In this document: positions 17,733-26,648 of the stretch, piece by piece | How the letters are laid out: each line of letters starts with the position of its first letter | How positions within the stretch are numbered: position 1 is the first letter of the stretch | Assembly: GCA_029243605.1 (NCBI GenBank) | Contig: JAQWRT010000043.1 | Location: 1 to 37,696, forward strand | DNA length: 37,696 nt | Reading direction: 5' to 3' | DNA from: Myxococcota bacterium | GTDB taxonomy: Bacteria; Myxococcota_A; UBA9160; UBA4427 | Program-made: the position numbers and the translations under genes | Notes under the pieces: generated by a model | Database searches by the model: none | Told to the model about the DNA's origin: nothing | The model's input: only the letters and a program-made list of their open reading frames with translations

Positions 17733-18959
17733 ATGGCGCGCAGAAAAACGGAACGACCTCCCCGGAAGATTCTGGTCGTGACCTCCGTGAGTCTGGTAGC
17801 CGACGCTAGCGGACCCGGCAAACTCGCCATCGGTATTGCCCAAGCCCTTCACCGTGAACACCGACTCAAGGCGATAGTGAGCCCCCATGCGGAACCAGGA
17901 GCGCTCGATCTTCCCGATCCCCTATTTCGCTCCCCCCCCCACCCTCTCTTTCAAAAAGTCCTCCGCAGGCTGTTGGGTATCGCCCCAGGAATAACCGAAG
18001 CGAAGAATAGACGAATCAGGGAATCCATCTTCGACTTCTTCCTCAGCCGATCTCGCCTTTTAAGCGGCACCGATGCCATCCTCTTCCTCAAGCCGACCTT
18101 CCCGCGAAGTGCGAATAGAGCCACCGCCCTCGGCGTCTCTTCCTTTGTCTGGGCCTCTATCTTAAATCCCGAATTCAACCGAAATCAGGTCGTTGCCGAA
18201 CGCGAGAAGTGGCAGGTCGATGGCGGACACGTCTACACGGACGACCGCCGAATTGAAATGCTCAAACGCTTCTTCTCCGAGGTGGGCCATATCCTTGTGG
18301 GCTCTGATTTGGCCCATCGGTCTTATTCCGAATCAGATTTTCCGACTGGGACCGTCTCCCTCATCGATGGGAATTTTGCAGTCGACCTCGAAAGCTTTTC
18401 ACCCTCGTCGAGGGAAACGAAAGACTCCACGTTTCGAGCCTTCCACGTCTCCCAGATGAACATAATCAAGGGAGTCGGTTATCTACTCAGCGCCTGGTCC
18501 AAGGCAAACCTCGAATCAGCAGAGCTTGTCCTAGTCGGAAGTATGGAACCGGGGATGACAGAACTTTGCCGGCAGATGGCAGTCTCTTCGCTTCGCATCG
18601 AAGGATTCGCTCAGGATGTAGGGGCTCAGCTGTCCCAAGCCGATGTGTTTATTTCTCCCTCAGTCGCCGACCTTCACCCCTACACCGTTCTCGAAGCCAT
18701 GGCATCTGGAGTTCCCGTCATAGTCTCCGATCGATGCGGAATAAGCAGCGCGGTTGATCATGGTAAAAACGGGTTCGTCTACCCCTATGCCGACTCCGAC
18801 AAACTTGCGGAACATCTACGCTGGTGTCGGGAAAACCCCGAGGAACTCGCAAGGATGGGGAAATCTGCTCGGGAAAAGGCAATGCGATACACCCTGAAAA
18901 ACTTTTCAAACTCTCTACTTAACAAAATTGACCGACTCAGCGAGGAGACTGGTAGGTGA
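17733..18959 (+). CDS. Glycosyltransferase family 4 (GT-B fold)
   Basis: A 408-residue retaining glycosyltransferase. The N-terminal Rossmann domain starts KILVVTSVSLVADASGPGKLAIGIAQALH, with the glycine-rich acceptor-side loop. The C-terminal nucleotide-sugar domain shows FHVSQMNIIKGVGYLLSAW, LVLVGSMEPGM, and the donor-binding run ADVFISPSVADLHPYTVLEAMASGVPVIVSDRCG followed by NGFVYPYAD. The usual E-x7-E motif reads DLHPYTVLE, with Asp in place of the first Glu. The donor and acceptor sugars are unknown. ATG 17733 follows AAGGA by 10 nt. Its stop overlaps the GTG start of the asparagine-synthetase-like gene (GTGA), so the two proteins are likely made in fixed ratio and belong to one pathway. 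Composition is lower in GC than the flanks. Confidence 0.92.
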   Translation: MARRKTERPPRKILVVTSVSLVADASGPGKLAIGIAQALHREHRLKAIVSPHAEPGALDLPDPLFRSPPHPLFQKVLRRLLGIAPGITEAKNRRIRESIFDFFLSRSRLLSGTDAILFLKPTFPRSANRATALGVSSFVWASILNPEFNRNQVVAEREKWQVDGGHVYTDDRRIEMLKRFFSEVGHILVGSDLAHRSYSESDFPTGTVSLIDGNFAVDLESFSPSSRETKDSTFRAFHVSQMNIIKGVGYLLSAWSKANLESAELVLVGSMEPGMTELCRQMAVSSLRIEGFAQDVGAQLSQADVFISPSVADLHPYTVLEAMASGVPVIVSDRCGISSAVDHGKNGFVYPYADSDKLAEHLRWCRENPEELARMGKSAREKAMRYTLKNFSNSLLNKIDRLSEETGR

Positions 18960-20773
18960 GCCTGCTCGGAGCTTCCCCTGCGCTCGTCGGGATAATTCGT
19001 CGATCTCCTTCGGAGACCGACCGCCGATGGATGGCCGAGATCACAGGCGGCACGAAGACTCCATTTGAGCATCTCGAGATCGCCCAGCGCGGTCTTATTG
19101 TCGCCTGGCAATCCCGGGGAACGCGCCCGGAATTTGCCTCCCGAGCACGGTCACTTGCGGGAACCCACCACGTGATTATTGCCGGCAGAGCGCACGCTCC
19201 CGGAAACTCGCCCGAAGAGTACGCAGAAGCGTTGGCTCAAGAGGGAGAGGCGGCCCTACTCTCCACAGCGGGGCCCTGTGTCGTACTCGCGTGGTCAGAT
19301 CAAAATACTCGACAGGTCTTCTATCGCCCCGAGGGCGGCCAACGGGTGCTCTGCTATGCCCGACTCCCGGATGGCCTTCTCTTCGCATCCGACGCTCGAG
19401 TCCTCGCCCTTCACCCAAATGTCGATACCGAGACCGATTGGCTGAGCGCTTCAGAGCAAATGGTCTTCGGTCATGTCTACGCCGAGAAAACGATGTGGGG
19501 TGGCATACAGCGACTCGGCGCCGGAGAGCGACTCAGCGTCGAAGATGGCGAAGTCGCTGTCATTGCAGCGCCTCAGCCCCAGCAGCCATCGTCTAGCGAC
19601 CCAGAGTCCAGCATCGAAAGAATCGACCTCGCCTTGCAGCAGGCCGTCCGAACAGCCTGGGAGGGCCCCGGCCGAACAGCGCTCTGCCTATCAGCAGGAC
19701 TCGACTCTCGAACCCTGATGGCCGTGGCGCACAAGCAGGGAATTTCGCAGATATGCGTGACCAACGGGATCGAGGGCAGCATCGAGTTGCGCCTTGCCGA
19801 CCGAATGTGCCGAACCCTCAACGCCGACTACCTGACCTGCCTTCTCGAGAAACAGGTTGTTGACCAGATCCTGCTTTCCGCCAGTGAAGTGGCCAGGATC
19901 ACCGATGGAGAGGGCACTATTCAGGGAACCAACATGCTCCATCTCACAAAAAAATATCGCAGCCACCTTGGCTTTGATCGAGTGATCCGAGGGATCGGCG
20001 GTGAACTCCTAAAATTGTCCCTCGCATACGGGTACGCTTGCCCTGAAGAAATAGTCAAAGCCGGCGACGACTCAGCCGCCGCGTCGCATATCTTCACACA
20101 ACTCGCCTACTCCCCCAGTAAAATTGAGGCTTCCACTCTACGGGGAGATCTTTCCGCTTTCATGGACAGCGGCCCCAAAGCAAGCTTTATGAACTCATGG
20201 AACGCCCTCGCTGTCGAGCAAAACAACCTCGGCAATAAAATCAGCACCCTATTCCTCAGGGCCTATATCGCGAGGGCAACAGTGGATTCCATGAGAATCC
20301 TCCGACAATCAGTCGACCTGGAACAACCTTTCCTCGACGAACGCTTTCTGAAAACTTTATTCTCTACGCCAACAGAACTCAGGCTCAACCCATCGCTTCA
20401 AGTCGAACTGATCCGTAGGAATGCTCCCGAACTTTTGCGAATTCCGAAATCCAGCATTCGTGTCCCCCTTGACGCCGGGCGCTGGCGAACCTTGAGTGCA
20501 GAACTCTTCGAACGCGTCGCTGTCCGCTTGGGCCTCAGGGAAATCGACGTGCCTGAAAAGTGGCTCCTTGGCTCCCTCGACAATTTCTTCCAAGAAACTC
20601 TCCTCCAAGAGGAATCCCTCGAAAGGCCGCACATAGAACCCGATGCCATGCGCGCATTGCTCTCAAGAAGCGATCGCGACCGCGCCGGTTCGCGCACCTT
20701 CCTCGGCCGCCTCTGCGCCCTGGAGTTGCACCTCAGGAATTCCTTCAAGCATGAAGGAGTTCCCCGAGAATAA
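18956..20773 (+). CDS. Asparagine synthetase-like amide ligase with degenerate glutaminase domain
   Basis: A 605-residue homologue of glutamine-dependent asparagine synthetases. The C-terminal synthetase half has the ATP pyrophosphatase loop SAGLDS (residues 246-251) and a conserved RGIGGELL. The N-terminal half keeps the class II amidotransferase layout (HHVIIAGRAHAP, FYRPEGGQRVLCYARLPDGLLFASDARVLAL) but begins MSLLGAS, so the catalytic Cys2 that hydrolyses glutamine is absent. Known Cys-less relatives include beta-lactam synthetase and the lasso-peptide cyclase, which form intramolecular amides without glutamine. This one may instead use free ammonia or an amine, perhaps amidating a uronic-acid sugar as AsnB-like proteins do in O-antigen clusters. 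GTG 18956 overlaps the GT4 stop, with AGGAG (18943-18947) 8 nt upstream. The role is inferred from context. Confidence 0.9.
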   Translation: MSLLGASPALVGIIRRSPSETDRRWMAEITGGTKTPFEHLEIAQRGLIVAWQSRGTRPEFASRARSLAGTHHVIIAGRAHAPGNSPEEYAEALAQEGEAALLSTAGPCVVLAWSDQNTRQVFYRPEGGQRVLCYARLPDGLLFASDARVLALHPNVDTETDWLSASEQMVFGHVYAEKTMWGGIQRLGAGERLSVEDGEVAVIAAPQPQQPSSSDPESSIERIDLALQQAVRTAWEGPGRTALCLSAGLDSRTLMAVAHKQGISQICVTNGIEGSIELRLADRMCRTLNADYLTCLLEKQVVDQILLSASEVARITDGEGTIQGTNMLHLTKKYRSHLGFDRVIRGIGGELLKLSLAYGYACPEEIVKAGDDSAAASHIFTQLAYSPSKIEASTLRGDLSAFMDSGPKASFMNSWNALAVEQNNLGNKISTLFLRAYIARATVDSMRILRQSVDLEQPFLDERFLKTLFSTPTELRLNPSLQVELIRRNAPELLRIPKSSIRVPLDAGRWRTLSAELFERVAVRLGLREIDVPEKWLLGSLDNFFQETLLQEESLERPHIEPDAMRALLSRSDRDRAGSRTFLGRLCALELHLRNSFKHEGVPRE

Positions 20774-20775
20774 GT

Positions 20776-23700
20776 TCATTTTTTGGGCAAAGGCCGAGAA
20801 GGTGCCTGGAGCGGCGGCAAGCAGTCATCAAAGCACGCGCCAAAACTCTCAAAAATAGCGATGTCGTCGGCGGCCTCGAATGATTCAGAGAACTTAATTT
20901 CGAGCGACAAACCTTCCGCACCTTCTGGGGCTTTAATCTCTGCCCGGTAGCGATCAAAAGTGTTCTGACTCGGAAATCTTGCACTCTCGTAGATCAGAGT
21001 CGAGGCAATTGGCCCGATGGACTCACCCGTCGACCATCTACCAGAAATCTTCGGAGCGGCGACACCAATGGCTCGAAAACCCTTCTGGGTTCTTGCCATG
21101 AGATCAACACGGTACCGTGCCCCACCCTCTATCGTTATTTCTTCAAGCGTGATTGAGGCTTGCCCCAAGGACGGATCGAGACAGATCCCACCGTCACTAT
21201 TTCCCTTGAATTTCTCCGAGAACACTGCACATCGCCCACGGTGGTCGGCCGTCGCGTTCTTCAGTTTGAGAACGGGCAAAAAAGGCCAGTCAATCTGATA
21301 GAAACTAGAGGAAGGGCTCTCGCCGTCGAAGAGATAGAGAACCTTCCAATCGTGGTTCCAGAATGCCTGAAGCCCTCGAGCCAAGCCGCTCTCTCCGCCG
21401 TATCGCTCGGCGTGAAAAATCGTAGCCACACCTCCCTCGACGGCGCTAAAGGTATTGGCTATCGCCGCCCAGTCGTCGACGTTGATCGGGCTGGCGCCCG
21501 ACAGGACCTGACTTTTAATTCCGATCTCCTGGTACCACGCGGCCACAGCGACCATTCTGCGCAAGGCAAAGGGCGGGTAAGACCAGGGCTTCATGAGGAT
21601 AGCCCCTCCCTCAGCCTGCACGTGATCGAGGATGGACAGGGGGACCTTTTCGACTTCGCTTGCGCAAAGCGAGGGAAGCAACCCCGGGGCCAGGGCACAC
21701 GCTGACCGCCCTTCCTGACCGCCGTATCGGAGCTGATAGTCCTTGTCCCCACCATTGCTGAAGGGGTTGAACATATCTGCCCAGAGCCAGAAGTGAGCAC
21801 CGGGGTGCTTCTCTATGGTCGCGGAGAAAATATTGTTGACTACCCGAGCAAATAGAGCCGCATTGGAATTGCGAAGCTTCCCGTCTTCTCCAGTACAGGC
21901 CCAGCTCCGGTTGACGCCCCGTACTTCGCTGACGCCCCAGGTCACCGAATCGGCCTTGAACGTATAGGTCTCTCCCCAATTGGGAAAATTCTTGAGCTCA
22001 TAACCGTCCAGATAGCGCGCCAGAATCTTTTCGAGTTCGATTCCCTTAGCCACCAAATCGAAGTCGCACAAGTTAAGAGCGGCCTCGACTGTCGTCTGCC
22101 CATCCCACTGCTTCCGGGGAGAATCGACGCTTGAGTACTGAGCCCCGATATCGTAGGAGGCAAGAACACGCTTCTCTGGGGGCGCCTCCTTCCCCAGCCA
22201 GCGGATCTCGAAGGGATTCAGACCAAAATCGTAGGTCGCCCCCTGCCCGCCCTCGAGCATGCGCTCGTAGTTTTGTGGCGCGAAACAAATCGTCTCCTGA
22301 GTGCCGACCTGGCAAATCTCGTAATCCTCCCCTTCGACCAGACGAGCGCCCGACCTGGTCTCAAGCAAAGGAGGCGCAACCACGCCTCGCAGATTCCGCA
22401 AATCGCCGTCGAGACGCCGTAACTCGATATCATCGAGCCAGACTCGGCCGGCATCCGGGGATGCAAAGAAGCGCACCTGGACTCGGACCGACCGTACCCT
22501 CTCGGCCATTTCCTCACTGACGTCGAAGACATGGGCGAAGTAGCGCCAACTCTCCTGAGACGGATCCAGTTGGCCTGGGAGGGAAAGAAATTCTTTCGCC
22601 AGCCTTTTGTCTGTCTGGCTGCCCTGGGCCGAAGCTTGGTCAAAGAAATAGAGGTTGATGTCACCTTTCACCGAGACTGCCTGGGTCGGCTTTGAGAGCC
22701 TGCTCTCGGCATCGTCCGCCGCCTTCACCCAGGCGCCCAGGACATAGCGGCCCGCCTCAAGACGAACCGGTTGGTACCTTTGGGCAATCTGCGCCCCCTT
22801 TCCCTTCTCGGGGACCAGAGGGAGTTCTGCACGGAGGCTCTTCGTATCGTTGCGACCGGCCAACCCGTCGACCTTGAGAGCCCCCTGACCCGAACCCAAT
22901 TGCCAACCCTGAACCGAGCTGAAATTTCCTGAGCTAAGAACCGCATCGTCCCATCCGCGCAGAGAAACTCCATCGAGACCCAAGCTGCCTGAAGAAAGAG
23001 ATGCACGAACCACCAGCCGAGCCTGACGAATGGGCGCTTGGGTAGCCAGACCGGGGATTAAGAGTTCGAATTCCTGCCCCTCCCCAGTGGCCGTGCTCCC
23101 GGCTCCGAGAGGAACCGAAAAACGTCGTGTCCTTCCGCCCGCTTCGACCTCGAGAGTTAGGCTACCCTCGAAGCCAACCACAGGCCCTATGCTACGGAGC
23201 CGCCCCTCTAGGAAATAGCGCCCTTCAGAAGACATCCCCTTGAGGTCGAGGGACTGAGCCAACTCGCAATCCCGGGCGGGCCCGGTGAGCCGCCAAACCC
23301 GGCCGGAGCCCCCAGCGCTGCCTTTACCCTGAGGCCCAAATTGCCAGCCCGCCCCTGAACACGGAGTGGCCAGCCAGGGTGAGCCACCCGAGCCGCTCCA
23401 CCCCCCGACAAGTCTCCCCTGGCGCTCGGGAGCCGCCTGCCACTTTCCGGGTTGCGCCTCGATCCAGAAAAAGGGCTCCCTCACAACACCCAGGCCATCG
23501 CCGTAGGGCAACTGATCGAGGCTCAATTGGGCCACCTCTACCTCGGGCGGGCCCTTGGTCCCGTACCCCACGTACGAAGCACCCATAAAATAGTTCACAT
23601 CCATGAAGCGCCGACCCGCTTCAATCTGGACCAGAGCCGCTGCGCGCGCGCCAGTTTTCTGCCACGAATACTCCTCTTGGGAAGACCAGTGGGCAATCCA

Positions 23701-24708
23701 ATCCACGGAGTTCGCCCCGGAACGCGCGAGAGAATCGAGCATATCCAGGGTCTTCTCGGGAATCGAACTCCAATTGGCGCTCATGGGCCTCCACGACGGG
23801 TACGCCCCCCGCCTCGGGTGATCGGGATAATCCCAGACCACCACCGGTTCGAGATGCGAACGGCGACGTCCGCTTTCGACCTCGATCAAAAGTCGCTCGA
23901 CGACCTGCCCCCCACGGAAGAGACCTTCGGGAGTATTCGCACCGACAACGATCCGCAGGCCCTTTGTTGGCACCCCTTGGGCGACGAGTACATACCCCTC
24001 GTCCCCCATACGGTCGAAGGGCTGAACCCCGGGCGGCAGATCCGTAATCGCAGCTTTTCGGGAAAAATTATGAAAATAGATTTCGCCTTCCCCGGGCCGG
24101 AGATTCGCCGGTTTTCTGCTCTTGGGGACCACCGCATAATCGGCCCCCTCGAGCCTCGAAACCAGGGAGTGAGCGTCTTCCGTGTCCAGCAGAATCCTGA
24201 GTTCGTCCGTCGAGGCCTGATTGTGAAGAATCCGTAGGCTTCGTATCGAGGCCAGGCTCAAAGCCTCGCCCAAGCTCCAGGCACCTTGGGGCGTCGGATA
24301 AATCGGCGGTGTGGAGACGGGCAAGGATGCCGTGGGCGGAGTCGTGATGGAAGCCTTGACGGGTGCCGGCCCGCCGTCGACCAGAGCCTCTACGCTGTAC
24401 GTGTAGGGCCTTCCCGACTCAACGGAAACATCGGCATAAGAAAGAACCTCCTTCGGGAGGCTAGCCACCGGACAGAAGCCCTCGGCATTCGACTCCACAC
24501 ACGATCGCGAAACCTTGTAGCCCTGGGCACCCGCCACATCAGCCCAACTCAAATCGACTCGGCGCCCATGAACTGCCGTGGCCTCGAACGGGGTCAGACC
24601 CGCCGCGATTCCAGGAGCGGGCGCCGCCAGCAGGCACAGGAGGAGACCCCCGCCAAGCGCTAGCCCCCTAATGTTGCGCCGAAACTTCCGACTTCGATTC
24701 GACTCCAA
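20776..24708 (-). CDS. Large secreted glycoside-hydrolase-like protein with FN3 and carbohydrate-binding-like modules
   Basis: About 1310 residues. Reading from the TTG at 24708 (CAGGGGA just upstream): a signal peptide (about 1-36, basic NRSRKFRR then LALGGGLLLCLLAA), an FN3-like domain (about 37-130), then a domain like the N-terminal part of GH20/GH84 enzymes ending in the strand DYPDHPRRGAYPSW (about 292-305). A TIM-barrel-like region follows and is interrupted by two beta-sandwich segments (about 435-585 and 590-765), the second closing VWLDDIELRR as CBM4/9-type modules do. Barrel sequence then resumes with HFWLWADMFNPFSNGG (about 970). A third similar module ends the protein. It would degrade or bind extracellular glycan. 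No GH20 catalytic Asp-Glu pair can be confirmed. It converges with the asparagine-synthetase-like gene, 2 nt apart. Confidence 0.75.
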   Translation of the reverse strand: MESNRSRKFRRNIRGLALGGGLLLCLLAAPAPGIAAGLTPFEATAVHGRRVDLSWADVAGAQGYKVSRSCVESNAEGFCPVASLPKEVLSYADVSVESGRPYTYSVEALVDGGPAPVKASITTPPTASLPVSTPPIYPTPQGAWSLGEALSLASIRSLRILHNQASTDELRILLDTEDAHSLVSRLEGADYAVVPKSRKPANLRPGEGEIYFHNFSRKAAITDLPPGVQPFDRMGDEGYVLVAQGVPTKGLRIVVGANTPEGLFRGGQVVERLLIEVESGRRRSHLEPVVVWDYPDHPRRGAYPSWRPMSANWSSIPEKTLDMLDSLARSGANSVDWIAHWSSQEEYSWQKTGARAAALVQIEAGRRFMDVNYFMGASYVGYGTKGPPEVEVAQLSLDQLPYGDGLGVVREPFFWIEAQPGKWQAAPERQGRLVGGWSGSGGSPWLATPCSGAGWQFGPQGKGSAGGSGRVWRLTGPARDCELAQSLDLKGMSSEGRYFLEGRLRSIGPVVGFEGSLTLEVEAGGRTRRFSVPLGAGSTATGEGQEFELLIPGLATQAPIRQARLVVRASLSSGSLGLDGVSLRGWDDAVLSSGNFSSVQGWQLGSGQGALKVDGLAGRNDTKSLRAELPLVPEKGKGAQIAQRYQPVRLEAGRYVLGAWVKAADDAESRLSKPTQAVSVKGDINLYFFDQASAQGSQTDKRLAKEFLSLPGQLDPSQESWRYFAHVFDVSEEMAERVRSVRVQVRFFASPDAGRVWLDDIELRRLDGDLRNLRGVVAPPLLETRSGARLVEGEDYEICQVGTQETICFAPQNYERMLEGGQGATYDFGLNPFEIRWLGKEAPPEKRVLASYDIGAQYSSVDSPRKQWDGQTTVEAALNLCDFDLVAKGIELEKILARYLDGYELKNFPNWGETYTFKADSVTWGVSEVRGVNRSWACTGEDGKLRNSNAALFARVVNNIFSATIEKHPGAHFWLWADMFNPFSNGGDKDYQLRYGGQEGRSACALAPGLLPSLCASEVEKVPLSILDHVQAEGGAILMKPWSYPPFALRRMVAVAAWYQEIGIKSQVLSGASPINVDDWAAIANTFSAVEGGVATIFHAERYGGESGLARGLQAFWNHDWKVLYLFDGESPSSSFYQIDWPFLPVLKLKNATADHRGRCAVFSEKFKGNSDGGICLDPSLGQASITLEEITIEGGARYRVDLMARTQKGFRAIGVAAPKISGRWSTGESIGPIASTLIYESARFPSQNTFDRYRAEIKAPEGAEGLSLEIKFSESFEAADDIAIFESFGACFDDCLPPLQAPSRPLPKK

Positions 24709-24775
24709 AAAAATCCCCTGCTTCCCCGTGCTCCATCCGGTTCCCAGAAGGAGGCAAACAACGCCGGACCCTGCC

Positions 24776-26368
24776 CTAGTTCTCGACACCCCGGCGAACC
24801 GCTTTTCCGGGCTTGGCATCGGGGTCCAGGACCCCTTCTCGAATGACCGGAACGCCTTGTACGAAAACGTATTTCATCCCTTCCGTATGGGGCAAGGGGT
24901 TCTCCAGGGTAGCCCTGACATCAATTTCAGCGAGATCGAAGACAACGAGATCGGCGTCGGCGCCCACCGCCACCCTCCCCTTTCGTTTCATAGCAGGGAC
25001 CTCGGCCTCCAGCGCACGTGCGGGGTTGTAGGAGCCCATCCGAAACGCATCCATCAGAGTGAACTCCTTCCACTCCCGCACCCATAACTCGAGAAAGCGG
25101 GTGTATGTGGCTTGGCCACGAGGGTGAGCCCAAGCGTCCGAAGGAAGCGGCCAGGCGTCTCCAGGAATATAATTCCCCTGACGATCCTGCCAGGGCATTC
25201 CATCCGAGCCCAGAATGACTCCTGCGAAATCGAAGGATTGACGCTGAATCGCTCGATGTTCCAGATTTTTTTCAGAGTCGCGATGAAGTAGGAAGATCAT
25301 CGCCGTAGGGTCCTCTGCCCGCAGCCGACGGAGCTCCCCATCGGTCTTGATCGGCTTCCCGTAGTAGAGGATGTCCGAGGAAACGAAGCCTCGACTGAAA
25401 TGCGGCAACTCCTCGGGGGCGAGGAACTCAGCCCCAAGAAAGGTCGACCCCGTCTCCGAGACCAGGACCTCGACGTCGATATGCGCCCCCTTTTTCCGAG
25501 CGGCTGCAATCATCGGCTGGGTTTCCGAAAGCGAGGCCAGCGAGATGTGGCAGATATACCAGTGGGCCCCTGTCGTGATCGCGTTCGCGATAATCTCCTG
25601 GGTAGACGCGATATCTCCCCCTGGATCGGCACCACCCCAGAAGCGCGGGTGAACCATGATCGGAACCCCCTCCCGGGCCGCCATCTGCGAAAGTGCCTGG
25701 ATCTCGCTGTGTGGAACCTCTGGCGCGTAGCCACTGATCAGCCCGATCCCCAAAGCCCCTTGATCAAGACTTTCTTGCACGAGTTGAAAAATCGCAGCCT
25801 CCTCGGCCGGAGTCGCCTTCCGTGTCCAGCGCGCATCCTGGGTCCCCTGCTTAAAGCTGTTCATGGTCCCGTCGGCTTCGACTCCGGCAAGAACTTGCAT
25901 GCGAGCAAGCCCCCAACTCGCCGTCCAACCGAAATTCGTCGCTCGCCCCTCTTGTTCGGCCAGGGCATACGCCTTGGCCACGGGTAGCTGGCCCACCTCT
26001 CCCTCGATGGCTGTCGTCACGCCATCATAGGCCTGCAGCCGACCGCTCAAGAGGGTTCCGCCGTGGGCGTGGAGGTCGATAAATCCGGGGCCCACGGTGC
26101 TCCCGCTGGCATCGATGGACTCGCGACCCACGAGGGGTTCGCTGGAAATGGCAGCGATCTTTCCCTTGGTGATCCCTATATTCTGGACGGCGTCCAAACC
26201 CGAAGCCGGGTCGACTACGTGCCCCCCGCTGATCACGAGGTCATAAGTCGGCTCTCCGGCCTGACTCGACATCCCGAACACGCCGACCAAGGCCAAGCCG
26301 GCGTAGAGCCAGGCCATTCCAAAAAAGCGCAGCCCGCGGGATCCGTGCTCCCGATCACTCCTCGTCAA
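24776..26368 (-). CDS. Secreted N-acyl-D-amino-acid deacylase-like amidohydrolase
   Basis: About 530 residues of the amidohydrolase superfamily. An N-terminal signal peptide (MTRSDREHG... then WLYAGLALVGVFGMSSQA) is followed by the small beta domain YDLVISGGHVVDPASGLD and the metal motif GFIDLHAHGG (His100, His102). Later motifs are DGVTTAIEGEVG, MVHPRFWGGADPGG, WYICHISLASL (metal His), VILGSDGMPW (active-site Asp) and VAVGADADLVVFDLAEID closing the beta domain. Characterised relatives remove acyl groups from N-acyl-D-amino acids or D-glutamate; a different N-acyl substrate is possible. TTG 26368 is chosen since GGGAGGA (26373-26379) precedes it; ATG 26317 would also keep most of the signal peptide. 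The hydrolase gene follows 67 nt downstream in the same direction. Confidence 0.9.
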   Translation of the reverse strand: MTRSDREHGSRGLRFFGMAWLYAGLALVGVFGMSSQAGEPTYDLVISGGHVVDPASGLDAVQNIGITKGKIAAISSEPLVGRESIDASGSTVGPGFIDLHAHGGTLLSGRLQAYDGVTTAIEGEVGQLPVAKAYALAEQEGRATNFGWTASWGLARMQVLAGVEADGTMNSFKQGTQDARWTRKATPAEEAAIFQLVQESLDQGALGIGLISGYAPEVPHSEIQALSQMAAREGVPIMVHPRFWGGADPGGDIASTQEIIANAITTGAHWYICHISLASLSETQPMIAAARKKGAHIDVEVLVSETGSTFLGAEFLAPEELPHFSRGFVSSDILYYGKPIKTDGELRRLRAEDPTAMIFLLHRDSEKNLEHRAIQRQSFDFAGVILGSDGMPWQDRQGNYIPGDAWPLPSDAWAHPRGQATYTRFLELWVREWKEFTLMDAFRMGSYNPARALEAEVPAMKRKGRVAVGADADLVVFDLAEIDVRATLENPLPHTEGMKYVFVQGVPVIREGVLDPDAKPGKAVRRGVEN

Positions 26369-26372
26369 TCCA

Positions 26373-26379
26373 TCCTCCC
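26373..26379 (-). promoter_or_regulatory. Shine-Dalgarno favouring a TTG start for the deacylase
   Basis: GGGAGGA on the minus strand, 4 nt before TTG 26368; the downstream ATG at 26317 has only a T-rich stretch in front of it. Confidence 0.55.
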
Positions 26380-26648
26380 AACGCTGGGCTGACCAAGTCA
26401 ATCGAGTCGCTCGCCCCCTTCAGGCCGACACTGGCGACCCAAGCCCCTCTCGGGGCCCGACTCGCCATAGGCATTATTCTTCGCGCCCGCCGAGCCCAGC
26501 ACCACCTTAGCACCGAGGGGAGCCCTGCGACGATCAGCCCGCCAAATCGAGCCCATGCCACTAGGCTGCGAGGCAGCGTGGGCCCACGCGGTTTTCTCCG
26601 CAGAGCCTTCTTTCGTTCGTTGCTCAGAAGCCCGGCTAACCCACCCAC

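Noticed and set aside
18956..20773. Lasso-peptide biosynthesis locus suggested by the Cys-less asparagine-synthetase homologue
   Set aside because: No precursor peptide, RRE protein or transglutaminase-like protease is nearby; the neighbours are glycan genes.
26369..26648. Possible small gene between the deacylase and monooxygenase genes
   Set aside because: The only open frame gives an Arg/Ala/Trp-rich product with no ribosome binding site or familiar sequence.
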